From Verrucomicrobiota bacterium (GTDB lineage: Bacteria; Verrucomicrobiota; Verrucomicrobiia; CAIQCK01): a DNA stretch of 64,000 nucleotides. Each line of letters starts with the position of its first letter. Position 1 is the first letter of the stretch. The position numbers and the translations under genes are program-made. Location of the stretch: positions 186,001 to 250,000 of the forward strand of contig JAPLTX010000059.1 in assembly GCA_026397915.1 (NCBI GenBank), in the 5' to 3' direction. Of the stretch, positions 44,308-52,600 are shown in pieces. The notes under the pieces are model-generated. The model did not search any database. It was not told the DNA's origin and saw only the letters and a list, made by a program, of their open reading frames with translations.

Positions 44308-45579
44308 ATGGACCTCGTTGAGATCCACTATCTCTTCGTGGCCGCAGCCAAAACGGCTGACGGGGCATCTGCGGCACCGCCGAACCTGACTCCGCCGACA
44401 ACCGGACTTCCCGCAGGCGTGACCTTCCTGCCGCCATCCAGCGGGCCAGGGACAACGCCGCCCCCCGTTCCGCCGACGACAACAGGCACTCCTCCGGTTA
44501 CACCACCGGTCACTCCGCCGCATACTCCACCACCTCCCGCTCCACCTACTGGTCCTGGTTCGGTTCCCGCGTTGCCGCCAGGCGAGCCGTTTGCCACTCC
44601 ACAGGGGCAGCGTTGCATCCAAGAATGGTTGGACTTGGCGGCGCGGATTCTCAACGAGCGTCTGCCCGACCGCGGGCCGTGGAGGTTCAATCAATACGGC
44701 ATCTTGGAAAACCGTTCGGTAACCAGCGCCATGTCACCGGACGGCTGGATGGCCACGTATCAGGGGAACCGCTATCTCTATGTCTGGGTGAATTGGGAGC
44801 GGGCGCACGAGAGCCTCGATTACGGCGGTCGGCTGCCTCAGCTTCATGCCTATGTCACCGACTGCGTCAGCCGCAGATTTCCCGGCAGACCGGGTAGTGA
44901 TGTGATCATTGACCGACGGCCCGGGGCCAACAGCACGCCACCCAACTCATCGGGCGGCACTACCGCCGGCCCAAGACAGAACGAGCCTTTCGAGGCAGAC
45001 CGCATGACCTTGCAGGCCGGCCGGCGCACTATGAGAGAAGGGGAGACCTTGATGGTGCCGGTCTGGCTGATCAAGGCGTCCGGTGTGGCCGACATGAACT
45101 TCAACGTTCACTATGACCCGGCCGTCGCCCGCGCCAAGGATCCCGCAAGCAAGGGTAATCTCCTCGATCGCGCGAGCTTCGAGTGCAACACCGCGGAATC
45201 GGGGCTCGTGAGGGTAGGATTTGCCCAAACGGCGGACCTGGGTGGAACGGGCACCGTCGTCCAGATTCCGTTCACTGCCACTGGTGCAGTTGGTTCGCGC
45301 ACCGCGCTCAGGCTCGAAGTCACCACAATCTCGAACACGCGGAATCAGCGACCGGCCATCGCAACGATTGACGGCGAGATTGTCGTGGTCGGACCCTTGG
45401 GCCGACTCCCAGGCGACAGTGACGGAGACAACGATCTCACGGCGCGCGACTACGCCAACGCGCTCAAGATGTCCGTGCGCCTCATTCCGGTCGATTTGGT
45501 ATGCGATATGGACAAGGACGGACAGGTGACCTCCACCGACGCACGACTCATCGCCGCCGCGATTCTCAATGCCCGCTAA
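44308..45579 (+). CDS. C-terminal part of the cohesin/dockerin protein
   Basis: This is the same frame as 43651-44271. After a short beta region and a proline-threonine linker (PPTTTGTPPVTPPVTPP), residues about 95-210 form an unassigned domain. About 235-360 form a cohesin-like beta sandwich (AGRRTMREGETLMVPVWLIK; ADMNFNVHYDPAVA). Residues about 367-423 form a dockerin with two calcium loops, DSDGDNDLTARD and DMDKDGQVTSTD. Cohesins bind dockerins; having both in one chain suggests head-to-tail linkage or contact with the membrane-anchored cohesin in the next gene. Such modules are known outside cellulosomes. As a stand-alone product starting at ATG 44308 it would lack a signal peptide. Confidence 0.75.
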   Translation: MDLVEIHYLFVAAAKTADGASAAPPNLTPPTTGLPAGVTFLPPSSGPGTTPPPVPPTTTGTPPVTPPVTPPHTPPPPAPPTGPGSVPALPPGEPFATPQGQRCIQEWLDLAARILNERLPDRGPWRFNQYGILENRSVTSAMSPDGWMATYQGNRYLYVWVNWERAHESLDYGGRLPQLHAYVTDCVSRRFPGRPGSDVIIDRRPGANSTPPNSSGGTTAGPRQNEPFEADRMTLQAGRRTMREGETLMVPVWLIKASGVADMNFNVHYDPAVARAKDPASKGNLLDRASFECNTAESGLVRVGFAQTADLGGTGTVVQIPFTATGAVGSRTALRLEVTTISNTRNQRPAIATIDGEIVVVGPLGRLPGDSDGDNDLTARDYANALKMSVRLIPVDLVCDMDKDGQVTSTDARLIAAAILNAR

Positions 45580-45598
45580 ACCTGGAGATCCGCTGTTT

Positions 45599-46207
45599 AT
45601 GACCTCGCTTGCCCGCATCTTCGCACTACTTCTCTTCGCTCACTGTGCCCACGCAGCGTCCGTGACTCTTTCCTTGCCAGCCGTTTCGGGCAGCAGCGGC
45701 TTCACCATTCCAGTGACGCTCTCGGTTCGCGATGCGCAAGGCATGGGTGCGTTCCAGTGCGATGTTCTTTATCCGCCGAACCTTCTCGAAGCGACGGGTG
45801 TGGATCCCGGCACCCTCCCGACCGGTCTGTTCAACCACAACGTGGTGGAGCCGGGTCGGCTCCGCATCGTGATGGCCGGCGATCCGCAGAATCCCGTGAA
45901 GGGATCAGGAACGCTGTTCAATCTGCAATTCAAGGTGCTGCATGGCGAAACTGGTGCCCCAATGCCTCTCATTCTCGATCGCGCCCGGGCCTGGGAGCAA
46001 ACCAAGGACAGCCTCGAAATGCGCGTGACCACGGAGAACGGATCGTTCCAGGTTGGCTTCGGGCTTGGCCAGCACAAATGGCTGATCATTGGTGCGGTCG
46101 CGACCGTGATCCTGCTGCTGGTGATCCTCGCGTGGAAGAAAAAGCCCCGCCAGGCTCCGATGCGCGCGCCGGAGTGTGAGAGATCTGCACAGACTAAGGC
46201 ATTTTGA
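45599..46207 (+). CDS. Membrane-anchored cohesin-like protein
   Basis: ATG 45599 (GGAGAT upstream) gives a signal peptide (MTSLARIFALLLFAHCAHA). Residues about 20-140 are a cohesin-like sandwich (GFTIPVTLSVRDAQGMGAFQCDVLY; VKGSGTLFNLQFKVL, both shown in part). A single membrane helix (WLIIGAVATVILLLVILAW) and basic tail KKKPRQ anchor it with the domain outside. It overlaps or abuts the cohesin-dockerin gene, so a docking pair is likely: the dockerin of the upstream protein could be held by this cohesin. The binding specificity cannot be read from sequence. Confidence 0.7.
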   Translation: MTSLARIFALLLFAHCAHAASVTLSLPAVSGSSGFTIPVTLSVRDAQGMGAFQCDVLYPPNLLEATGVDPGTLPTGLFNHNVVEPGRLRIVMAGDPQNPVKGSGTLFNLQFKVLHGETGAPMPLILDRARAWEQTKDSLEMRVTTENGSFQVGFGLGQHKWLIIGAVATVILLLVILAWKKKPRQAPMRAPECERSAQTKAF

Positions 46208-46345
46208 TTCTACGCCACCAAAGTTGAGGCACTGGGGGTATTTCTCCTTGCCACGCCGCGCGCCGTTGGCCTAACCTCGCGGCCAGTTCACAGTCCCCGC
46301 CGGACCGGCGTGGACAAGCCGCAACCGTCTGCAAGGAGAGAATTG

Positions 46346-47521
46346 ATGAGCACGACACTGTATCTGCAACTGAGCGCGTTGATGTTCATGGAGTATGCGG
46401 TATGGGCCGCGTGGATGCCCGTCCTGGCGGCGCGGCTGCTCGGCCCGCTCCAGATGACCGGCAAACAAACCGGATGGATTTACGCGACCCTGCCGCTCGC
46501 TAGCATGATCTCTCCGCTTTTCGCCGGCCAACTCGCCGACAAATACGTGGACACCGGCTACATCCTCGCCTTTTGCCACGGCGTCGGCATCGTGCTGCTG
46601 TTCCTCGCGGCGCGCACCAAGAAGTTCGCGCCGTTGTTCGGGGTGATGCTGGCTTACTCGATGTTGTATGGCGCGACGATCCCGCTGGTGAACTCGCTGA
46701 TGTTCAGCCATCTCACCGATGCGGGCCAACAAGCGGCGGGCATCTTCATCTGGGCGCCGGTGGCATGGACGTTGATCGGCGTGATGCTCACAGGATGGCG
46801 CAACCTTCGCAAGGCCGAGGGCGACGGCAGCGACTGTCTGAAGTTCGCCGCGCTGCTTTCCATCATCATGACAGTGGTTTGCCTCTTGCAGCCCGCGACG
46901 CCTCCGAAGGGCGGCGGGGCCGGCTCGCCGATCCTGCAGGCGATTGGAATGATGTCGGACCCGCATTTTGCGGTGTTCATTATCGTGTCGCTGGTGGTGG
47001 CGGGCATGATGCAGTTCTACTTCCTTGGCACGGCGCGGTTCCTGACCGATCTTGGCGTTTCAGGGAAGAACATCCCGGCCATCATGGGCATCGCGCAGGC
47101 AGCGCAGGCGCTGGCGACGCTCTTCCTGCTCGGCCTGTTGTTCGACGAGAAGGTGCTCGGCCCGAAGTGGACGATCACGATTGGCGCGATAAGTTGGATG
47201 GTGCTCTATCTGATTTACGTCCTGAAGATGCCAAAGATCGTGGTAATCGTTTCACAGGTGTTTCACGGCCTAGCTTACGTCTTCTTCATGATCGCCGGCC
47301 AGATGTATGTCGGCAAAGTGGCACCGAAGGAGATCGCCGGATCGGCGCAGGCGTTGATCATTCTTGTGACCGTCGGCATCGGGTTGTTCCTCGGCACACA
47401 GTTGGCGGGCGTGGTGATGGACCGTTTCTCGGCGGGCGGGAAATTCAACTGGAGCAAGGTCTTTCTGGTGCCGATGCTCTTGACACTGGCGGGTGTGATC
47501 GCGCTGGCGCTTGCGTTCTGA
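46346..47521 (+). CDS. MFS nucleoside:H+ symporter-family transporter (NupG-like)
   Basis: A strong AAGGAG site (46333-46338) fixes the start at ATG 46346. The 391-residue protein has twelve membrane segments and opens TTLYLQLSALMFMEYAVWAAWMPVL, the usual beginning of the nucleoside:H+ symporter family. It also has MLAYSMLYGATIPLVNSL and VLKMPKIVVIVSQVFHGLAYVFF. Nucleosides released outside the cell would be plausible substrates, but some members of this group in PVC bacteria import sugars. The next gene starts 77 nt later. Confidence 0.8.
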   Translation: MSTTLYLQLSALMFMEYAVWAAWMPVLAARLLGPLQMTGKQTGWIYATLPLASMISPLFAGQLADKYVDTGYILAFCHGVGIVLLFLAARTKKFAPLFGVMLAYSMLYGATIPLVNSLMFSHLTDAGQQAAGIFIWAPVAWTLIGVMLTGWRNLRKAEGDGSDCLKFAALLSIIMTVVCLLQPATPPKGGGAGSPILQAIGMMSDPHFAVFIIVSLVVAGMMQFYFLGTARFLTDLGVSGKNIPAIMGIAQAAQALATLFLLGLLFDEKVLGPKWTITIGAISWMVLYLIYVLKMPKIVVIVSQVFHGLAYVFFMIAGQMYVGKVAPKEIAGSAQALIILVTVGIGLFLGTQLAGVVMDRFSAGGKFNWSKVFLVPMLLTLAGVIALALAF

Positions 47522-47598
47522 GGCGCTTCCGCCGGGCTGGCGTTTGGGTTGTTTGAAGCTGATTGCGCTGTCAGGTGCGCAGTCACAGATCGTTTTCC

Positions 47599-48156
47599 AT
47601 GAACCATATCCTTGTCCTCTACGATTCCAAAACGGGTAACACCGCAAAGATGGCCAAGCTTGTCGGCGAAGGTGCGGCGTCCGTTCCCGACACCGAGGTG
47701 CGGTTGCGTTCGGTAGATGAGGCGAAGGCCGAAGACGTATTTTGGTGCGACGGCTTGGCGCTGGGCAGTCCGACCAACATGGGGCTGCTGTCGTGGAAGA
47801 TGAAGCGATTTTGGGATGAAACCATGGCCGAACACTGGATGAAACTCGACGGTAAGATCGCGTGCGTGTTCAGTTCGTCGGGCGGCTGGGGCGGTGGAGC
47901 GGAAATTGCCTGTCAGTCTCTCCTAACGGTGCTGATGAATTTTGGTTTCCTGGTTTTTGGCGTGACGGACTACGCAACGAAGCTGACCACATGCCACTAC
48001 GGCGCGGTGACGGCGCGCGAGCCGCGCACCGAAGACGCGCAGGCCGCCTGCCGGCTGCTCGGCAAGCGGCTTGCGGAGTGGACGGCGGTGTTCGTTCACG
48101 GCCGCAAAGACCAACATCCCTCCAACAAGATGTCCGAGCGAAAGATGCCGGCGTAG
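47599..48156 (+). CDS. Flavodoxin/WrbA-like NAD(P)H:quinone oxidoreductase
   Basis: ATG 47599 gives MNHILVLYDSKTGNTAKMAK, the FMN phosphate-binding loop of the flavodoxin fold. Further marks are LGSPTNMGLLSWKMKRFWDE and ACVFSSSGGWGGGAEIACQS, which resemble WrbA-type quinone reductases. It is cytoplasmic, 185 residues, and two-electron reduction of quinones is the likely role. It may not be functionally linked to its neighbours. Confidence 0.85.
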   Translation: MNHILVLYDSKTGNTAKMAKLVGEGAASVPDTEVRLRSVDEAKAEDVFWCDGLALGSPTNMGLLSWKMKRFWDETMAEHWMKLDGKIACVFSSSGGWGGGAEIACQSLLTVLMNFGFLVFGVTDYATKLTTCHYGAVTAREPRTEDAQAACRLLGKRLAEWTAVFVHGRKDQHPSNKMSERKMPA

Positions 48157-48240
48157 CGGCGCGGTCTCGCTGGTGAGAAAGGTTTCGGCTTTTCTTGGAC
48201 GCAGTTGACGACTAAAGTTTCGCCATCGCCAGAGGACCGC

Positions 48241-49242
48241 ATGATTCGTTCATTTGCTTTTACAACGCAGGGCAGATTGCACAGCAAGGATCTGGAACCG
48301 TTCTTGATTCCGTCGTTGCTGACCGACACCAATTTGTTCTTCTGGCTGGATCTTGAGAATCCGACGGCGGCAGAAACCAAGTTCTATCTCGAAGACGTTT
48401 TCCATTTCCATCCGCTCTCAATCGAGGACTGCGTCACCGAAAGCCCCCTGCCCAAGGTTGAGGAGTATCAGCCCAAGGAAGAGGACCTGTTCACACCCTA
48501 TCTGTTTATGGTAATCCACGCGGTGGACTACAGCCGCAAGGACGGCGTGTTTGCGACGAGCGAGATGAACTTTTTTCTCGGCAAGAACTTCCTGGTCACC
48601 TACCACACGGTGCCGCTGAAGAACGTTGAGACCGTCGCGGAGATGGCCGTGAAGAGCAACGTCCACATCGCCCGCGCGCCCGACCGCGTGGCGTATGCGC
48701 TGCTCGACGCGCTGGTGGACAATTACAAGCCGGCGCTCGACGAGCTTTCGCTGGAGATCGCAGGCTTGGAAAATCAGGTGCTGCAGCATCACGGCAAGGA
48801 GATCCTCAACAAGATCGTCCAAACCAAAAAAGAGGTGCTGCACTTGCGGCAGATCATCGGGCCGCAGATGGGAGTGCTGGCGCGGTTTGCGCACGGGGAG
48901 TTCAAGATCATCCGCGGTCATATCGTGCCTTATTACCGCAATGTTTATGACGCCCTGTTCCACATCTCCGAACTGGCGCAAAACTACGCCGACGCGCTGA
49001 CGGGCATCCTACAGGTTTACCTAAACATCTCCTCCAATCAAACCGGCGAAGTGGTGAAGTTCCTTACCTTGATCACTGTAGTCACCACACCCGTCATGAT
49101 CGTCGGCACGTGGTATGGCATGAACTACGTGGAGCAGATACCGGAGTTGCATTCCCGCTACGGTTATTACTGGGCCATCAGCCTCACCGTGGTCTCCACG
49201 CTGGCCACGGTTTGGTGGATGAAGAAGAAGCGTTGGATCTAG
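48241..49242 (+). CDS. corA: CorA-type magnesium/cobalt transporter
   Basis: AGAGGA precedes ATG 48241. The large N-terminal cytoplasmic part includes LDLENPTAAETKFYL and EVLHLRQIIGPQMGVLARFA. The C-terminus has two membrane helices (VVKFLTLITVVTTPVMIVGTW, ending in the diagnostic YGMN) and a basic tail (WWMKKKRW). CorA forms a pentameric channel for Mg2+. Length (333) is normal. It is separated from the flavodoxin by 84 nt. Confidence 0.9.
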   Translation: MIRSFAFTTQGRLHSKDLEPFLIPSLLTDTNLFFWLDLENPTAAETKFYLEDVFHFHPLSIEDCVTESPLPKVEEYQPKEEDLFTPYLFMVIHAVDYSRKDGVFATSEMNFFLGKNFLVTYHTVPLKNVETVAEMAVKSNVHIARAPDRVAYALLDALVDNYKPALDELSLEIAGLENQVLQHHGKEILNKIVQTKKEVLHLRQIIGPQMGVLARFAHGEFKIIRGHIVPYYRNVYDALFHISELAQNYADALTGILQVYLNISSNQTGEVVKFLTLITVVTTPVMIVGTWYGMNYVEQIPELHSRYGYYWAISLTVVSTLATVWWMKKKRWI

Positions 49243-49312
49243 ATCGTTGGCCCGACGGAAATCAGGCAACTCACCTCGTGACGCGCGCCATGAGGAACGA
49301 CGAGGGATGACC

Positions 49313-49588
49313 ATGAGCGAAATCAAAGTTGAGCACAATCCAGACGAAGATCGGCTTAGCGCGGAAGGTGTTCGGAGTTGGCCAATCTGGGAAAAGGAAC
49401 CGTCGGAGTTCCCGTGGCATTACGACGAGACGGAAACGTGCTACTTGCTTGAAGGTGACGTGGTGGTGACACCCGCTGGCGGCAAACCCGTGCGCTTTGG
49501 CCAGAGCGATCTGGTAACGTTCCCCGCCGGCATGTCCTGCACTTGGAAGGTCATCAAGGCCGTGCGCAAGCATTACCGGTTCGGTTGA
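49313..49588 (+). CDS. Small cupin (DUF861/EutQ-like) protein
   Basis: ATG 49313 has GAGGG at the right distance; ATG 49307 is too close to it. The 91-residue product is a single cupin: EKEPSEFPWHYDETETCYLLEGDVVV (shown in part) and LVTFPAGMSCTWKVIKAVRKHY. Such DUF861 cupins are metal-binding or sugar/acid-binding folds with unclear role. Confidence 0.8.
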   Translation: MSEIKVEHNPDEDRLSAEGVRSWPIWEKEPSEFPWHYDETETCYLLEGDVVVTPAGGKPVRFGQSDLVTFPAGMSCTWKVIKAVRKHYRFG

Positions 49589-49645
49589 ACCGTTCGCGCC
49601 GTTGATCCATCGGACAACATCTGAACGGCATCAACGCTCCACGCT

Positions 49646-51007
49646 TCACGCTTCACGCCCCACGCCTTCCTCCTCCGGCTCCATGTCGCGCATGAAGAAC
49701 CGGCGCCAGAAGAAGCCGTAGCACATGATCGCGGCAAAACACGCCAGCGGCATCAGGAAACCCACGCCCATCGAGTAATGGTCCGCCAGCCAGCCCATCA
49801 GGATCGGCATGATTGAGCCGCCAACAATGGCCGTGACCATGAACGACGAGCCGAGCTTTGTTCGTTCGCCGAGACCGCGGATGGCGAGCGCGAAGTGCGT
49901 CGGATACATGATGGACATGAAGAAGAAGCTCATCACAAGCGCGCCAACGGAAACCCAACCGAGACCCAACCAGACTAGAAACATCATCACGACATTCGCC
50001 AGCGCGTAGAAGCCGAGTGTGATGTGCGGTGTCGCGAAACGCAGGATGGCGCTGCCGGAAAAGCGTCCGACGGTGAAGAAGCCAAACGCCACTGAGAGCA
50101 TCATCCCGGCGCCGTATTCGGTCATGTGCCACGCGCCTCCGTGAAGATACTTCATGTCCTGCGGCAAGAGGTCAGCCATCCATGCCGCGAGCGGTGGCAT
50201 ATAGGTGGGGTCTTTGACGTAGTTGATGAAGAAGCTGAAGATGCCCGTCTGCGCGGCGCAGTAAAGGAACTGCGAGACGATGGCCAGCACGAAGTGCCAT
50301 TCTTTGAACAGCGGCCGTTCGTGTTGCGTCGGGCGCGAGGCGGACTTCGCTTCCTGCTCCGCGTGCAGATCTGGCACCGGCGCGAGGATGAAAACGACCA
50401 CCAGCACTACCACGATGCCGGCGACGAGCAGGTATGGCAGGTAGAGCGCCTCGTTGCTGCGATTGACGTGTTCGGTTTTGGAAAGGATGAACGTGCTGCC
50501 GATGATGGGGCCAAGGATCCAGCCGACGGCGTTGCAGCTCTGCGCGAGGTTGATGCGCGAGACGCCCGACTCCACCGGGCCGAGCACGGTTGTGTAGGGA
50601 TTGGCCACCGTTTCCAGAAACGTCAGGCCGGAACCGACGACGAAGAGCGCGCCAAGGAACGCCGCGAACATCATCGCCTGCGACGCCTGGAGTTTCGCCA
50701 CCGGAACGAACAGTAGCGAGCCGGCGATGACGATGCTGAGTCCCGCCAAAATGCCGCCGCGATAGCCGAACCGCCGCGCGACCCAGCCCGACGGCAGCGC
50801 CATCAGGAAGTAAGCGGCATACCATGCGCCTTGGACGAATGCCGATTGCGCCTTCGAGACGCCGAGCGAGTTCTGGAAGTGTTTGTTCAGCACGTCAATC
50901 ATCCCGTTGCAGAGGCCCCAGAGCAGGAAGAGGCTGCATACGAGCGCGAACGTGAGCAGATGGTTCGTGCCGTCCGGCGTGCGGAACATGCTGGTGAGCT
51001 TCTTCAT
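49646..51007 (-). CDS. fucP: L-fucose:H+ symporter (FucP-like MFS)
   Basis: The opening LLTFALVCSLFLLWGLCNGMIDVLNKHFQ is characteristic of FucP and related glucose/galactose transporters. Twelve membrane helices follow, with MALPSGWVARRFGYRGGILAG and FLETVANPYTTVLGPVESG. A strong AGGAG site precedes ATG 51007. The 3' end contains four near-identical 7-nt units (CACGCTT-type) that form part of the coding end. L-fucose transport fits the fucosidase operon about 5 kb away, although FucP relatives also carry other hexoses. Confidence 0.85.
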   Translation of the reverse strand: MKKLTSMFRTPDGTNHLLTFALVCSLFLLWGLCNGMIDVLNKHFQNSLGVSKAQSAFVQGAWYAAYFLMALPSGWVARRFGYRGGILAGLSIVIAGSLLFVPVAKLQASQAMMFAAFLGALFVVGSGLTFLETVANPYTTVLGPVESGVSRINLAQSCNAVGWILGPIIGSTFILSKTEHVNRSNEALYLPYLLVAGIVVVLVVVFILAPVPDLHAEQEAKSASRPTQHERPLFKEWHFVLAIVSQFLYCAAQTGIFSFFINYVKDPTYMPPLAAWMADLLPQDMKYLHGGAWHMTEYGAGMMLSVAFGFFTVGRFSGSAILRFATPHITLGFYALANVVMMFLVWLGLGWVSVGALVMSFFFMSIMYPTHFALAIRGLGERTKLGSSFMVTAIVGGSIMPILMGWLADHYSMGVGFLMPLACFAAIMCYGFFWRRFFMRDMEPEEEGVGREA

Positions 51008-51092
51008 CGGTTCTTCTCCTGCGGTCGCCGCGCCTTTGTATCAGCCGAACACCGCGCTTGCCAGAGCAACCTTCGACGCGCAAAATGCCGCC
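51008..51092. promoter_or_regulatory. Divergent promoter region of fucP and ceramidase-like gene
   Basis: The 85-nt gap between divergent starts must hold both promoters. Only the fucP ribosome site (AGGAGA, minus strand) is clear. I see no copy of the direct repeat found upstream of the fucosidase gene. Confidence 0.4.
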
Positions 51093-52544
51093 ATGACCTC
51101 GCAACGCATTCGCTCCATCCTCCTGTCACTGCTCAGCCTGCTTGCCTTGTTTGCGGCGATCTCCGCTGCCGCGGCAGCCGGTTCTTCCGCGCCGTTTCGC
51201 GCCGGCGCGGCCACGAGTAACATCACGCCGGCTATCGGCGGCAACATCATCGGCGGGTTTCATCCGTTCCCGTCCAAACACGTTCACGACGACCTCCACG
51301 CGCGCTGTCTCGTCCTCGACAACGGCGAGACACGGTTGGCGTTCGTCGTGTGCGACTTGATCGGCTTGTCGCGCTACTTGTGTGACGAAGCGCGGCGGCT
51401 GGTCCACGAGGAAACCGGGTTGTCCGCCGCCAACCTGCTGATATCGGGCACGCATACGCACTCGGCCACCAGCGCGCTGGGCGAACGTTTCTCGACCAAG
51501 CCGGAACTGGACGATTACCAAAAGTTCGTCGCGCGACGCATCGCCGACGTGGTGCGCTGCGCCATCAACAACCTCGGCCCCGCGCGCATCGGCTGGGCGA
51601 CCAGCTCCGAGCCGCGCCACGTGTTCAACCGACGCTGGTTCATGAAACCCGGCACGGTTCCCGTCACGCCGTTCGGCGGCACCAACGACCTTGTGAAGAT
51701 GAACCCTCCGCGCGCCAGCAAAGACCTCGTCAAACCTGCCGGCCCGACCGACCCGGAGATCAGCCTCATCGCTGTCCAATCGTCCGAGGGCCGGCCCATT
51801 GCGTTGCTAGCCAACTATTCGCTCCACTACGTCGGCGGCGTGCGCGGCGCGGACATCTCGGCGGATTATTACGGCATGTTCTGCGACCGGATGCAGCAGT
51901 TGCTCGGCGCCGACCGGCAGGAGCCGCCGTTCGTGGCGATGATGAGCAACGGCACCAGCGGCAACATCAACAACATTGATTTCACGAAGCCCGGCGAAAA
52001 GATGGCGTCCTATGAGAAAATGCGACTGGTCGCTGACGACGTTGCGCAGGCGGCGTTCAAGGCATACAAAACCATTCAGTGGCGCGACGCCGTGCCGCTG
52101 GGCGCGGCGTTCCAGGACATGGAGATCGGTTTCCGCCATCCGACGCCGGCGCAACTGGAGCGCGCAAAAGGCGTTCTCGCCAAGATCAAACCCGGCATGA
52201 AACCGAACACGCTGGAGGAGATTTACGCCGACCGCACATTGAATGTGAACAACTATCCGCAACGCGGCAACATCCCGCTGCAAGCGTTGCGCGTCGGCGA
52301 CGTCGGCATTGGCACGATCCCAACCGAGGTGTTTGTCGAGATCGGCCTCGAAATGAAGAAGCGCAGCCCGTTCAAGCAGGCGTTCATCGTGTCGCTCGCT
52401 CACGGCTACTTCGGCTACCTGCCGACGCCGGAGCAGCACAAGCTCGGCGGCTATGAAACGTGGCTCGGCACCAACCGCCTCGAAGTGGACGCCTCGACGA
52501 AGATCGTCACGGCGCTGCTGGAGATGTTGGAACGGTTGCGCTAA
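51093..52544 (+). CDS. Secreted neutral ceramidase-like protein
   Basis: I choose ATG 51093; earlier in-frame sequence shadows fucP. The signal peptide (MTSQRIRSILLSLLSLLALFA) is followed by FRAGAATSNITPAIGGNIIGG, the family start, GTHTHSATSAL (zinc-type His pair), NYSLHYVGG and MSNGTSGNINNIDF. It has 483 residues, without the LamG tail of its paralog at 2617. It is divergent from fucP, suggesting coregulation with fucose uptake. Ceramidase activity would release sphingosine or fatty acid, but acylated sugars are also possible. Confidence 0.8.
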   Translation: MTSQRIRSILLSLLSLLALFAAISAAAAAGSSAPFRAGAATSNITPAIGGNIIGGFHPFPSKHVHDDLHARCLVLDNGETRLAFVVCDLIGLSRYLCDEARRLVHEETGLSAANLLISGTHTHSATSALGERFSTKPELDDYQKFVARRIADVVRCAINNLGPARIGWATSSEPRHVFNRRWFMKPGTVPVTPFGGTNDLVKMNPPRASKDLVKPAGPTDPEISLIAVQSSEGRPIALLANYSLHYVGGVRGADISADYYGMFCDRMQQLLGADRQEPPFVAMMSNGTSGNINNIDFTKPGEKMASYEKMRLVADDVAQAAFKAYKTIQWRDAVPLGAAFQDMEIGFRHPTPAQLERAKGVLAKIKPGMKPNTLEEIYADRTLNVNNYPQRGNIPLQALRVGDVGIGTIPTEVFVEIGLEMKKRSPFKQAFIVSLAHGYFGYLPTPEQHKLGGYETWLGTNRLEVDASTKIVTALLEMLERLR

Positions 52545-52551
52545 TGCGCCG

Positions 52552-52585
52552 TCATGCCGGCGAGGCCGATCGGCTTCGCTGCACA
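52552..52585 (-). repeat. Short duplicate of the 3' end of the large glycosidase gene
   Basis: The minus strand here reads GCAGCGAAGCCGATCGGCCT then CGCCGGCATGACGG. It matches 58669-58702 in the 3' end of the 58618-62781 gene, apart from a 2-nt gap. Minimal shared length is about 33 nt. It lies just beyond the SSS gene's stop and looks like the remnant of a duplicated gene end. Confidence 0.45.
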
Positions 52586-52600
52586 AGGGGTCGAGTCGTC

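Noticed and set aside
46268..46275. GGCCTAAC as a fifth attC-like core
   Set aside because: No matching right core or pairing arms follow within 150 nt, so it is likely chance.
49639..49668. Four tandem near-7-nt units (CACGCTT-like)
   Set aside because: They lie at the 3' coding end of fucP and are short and imperfect; no function is suggested.
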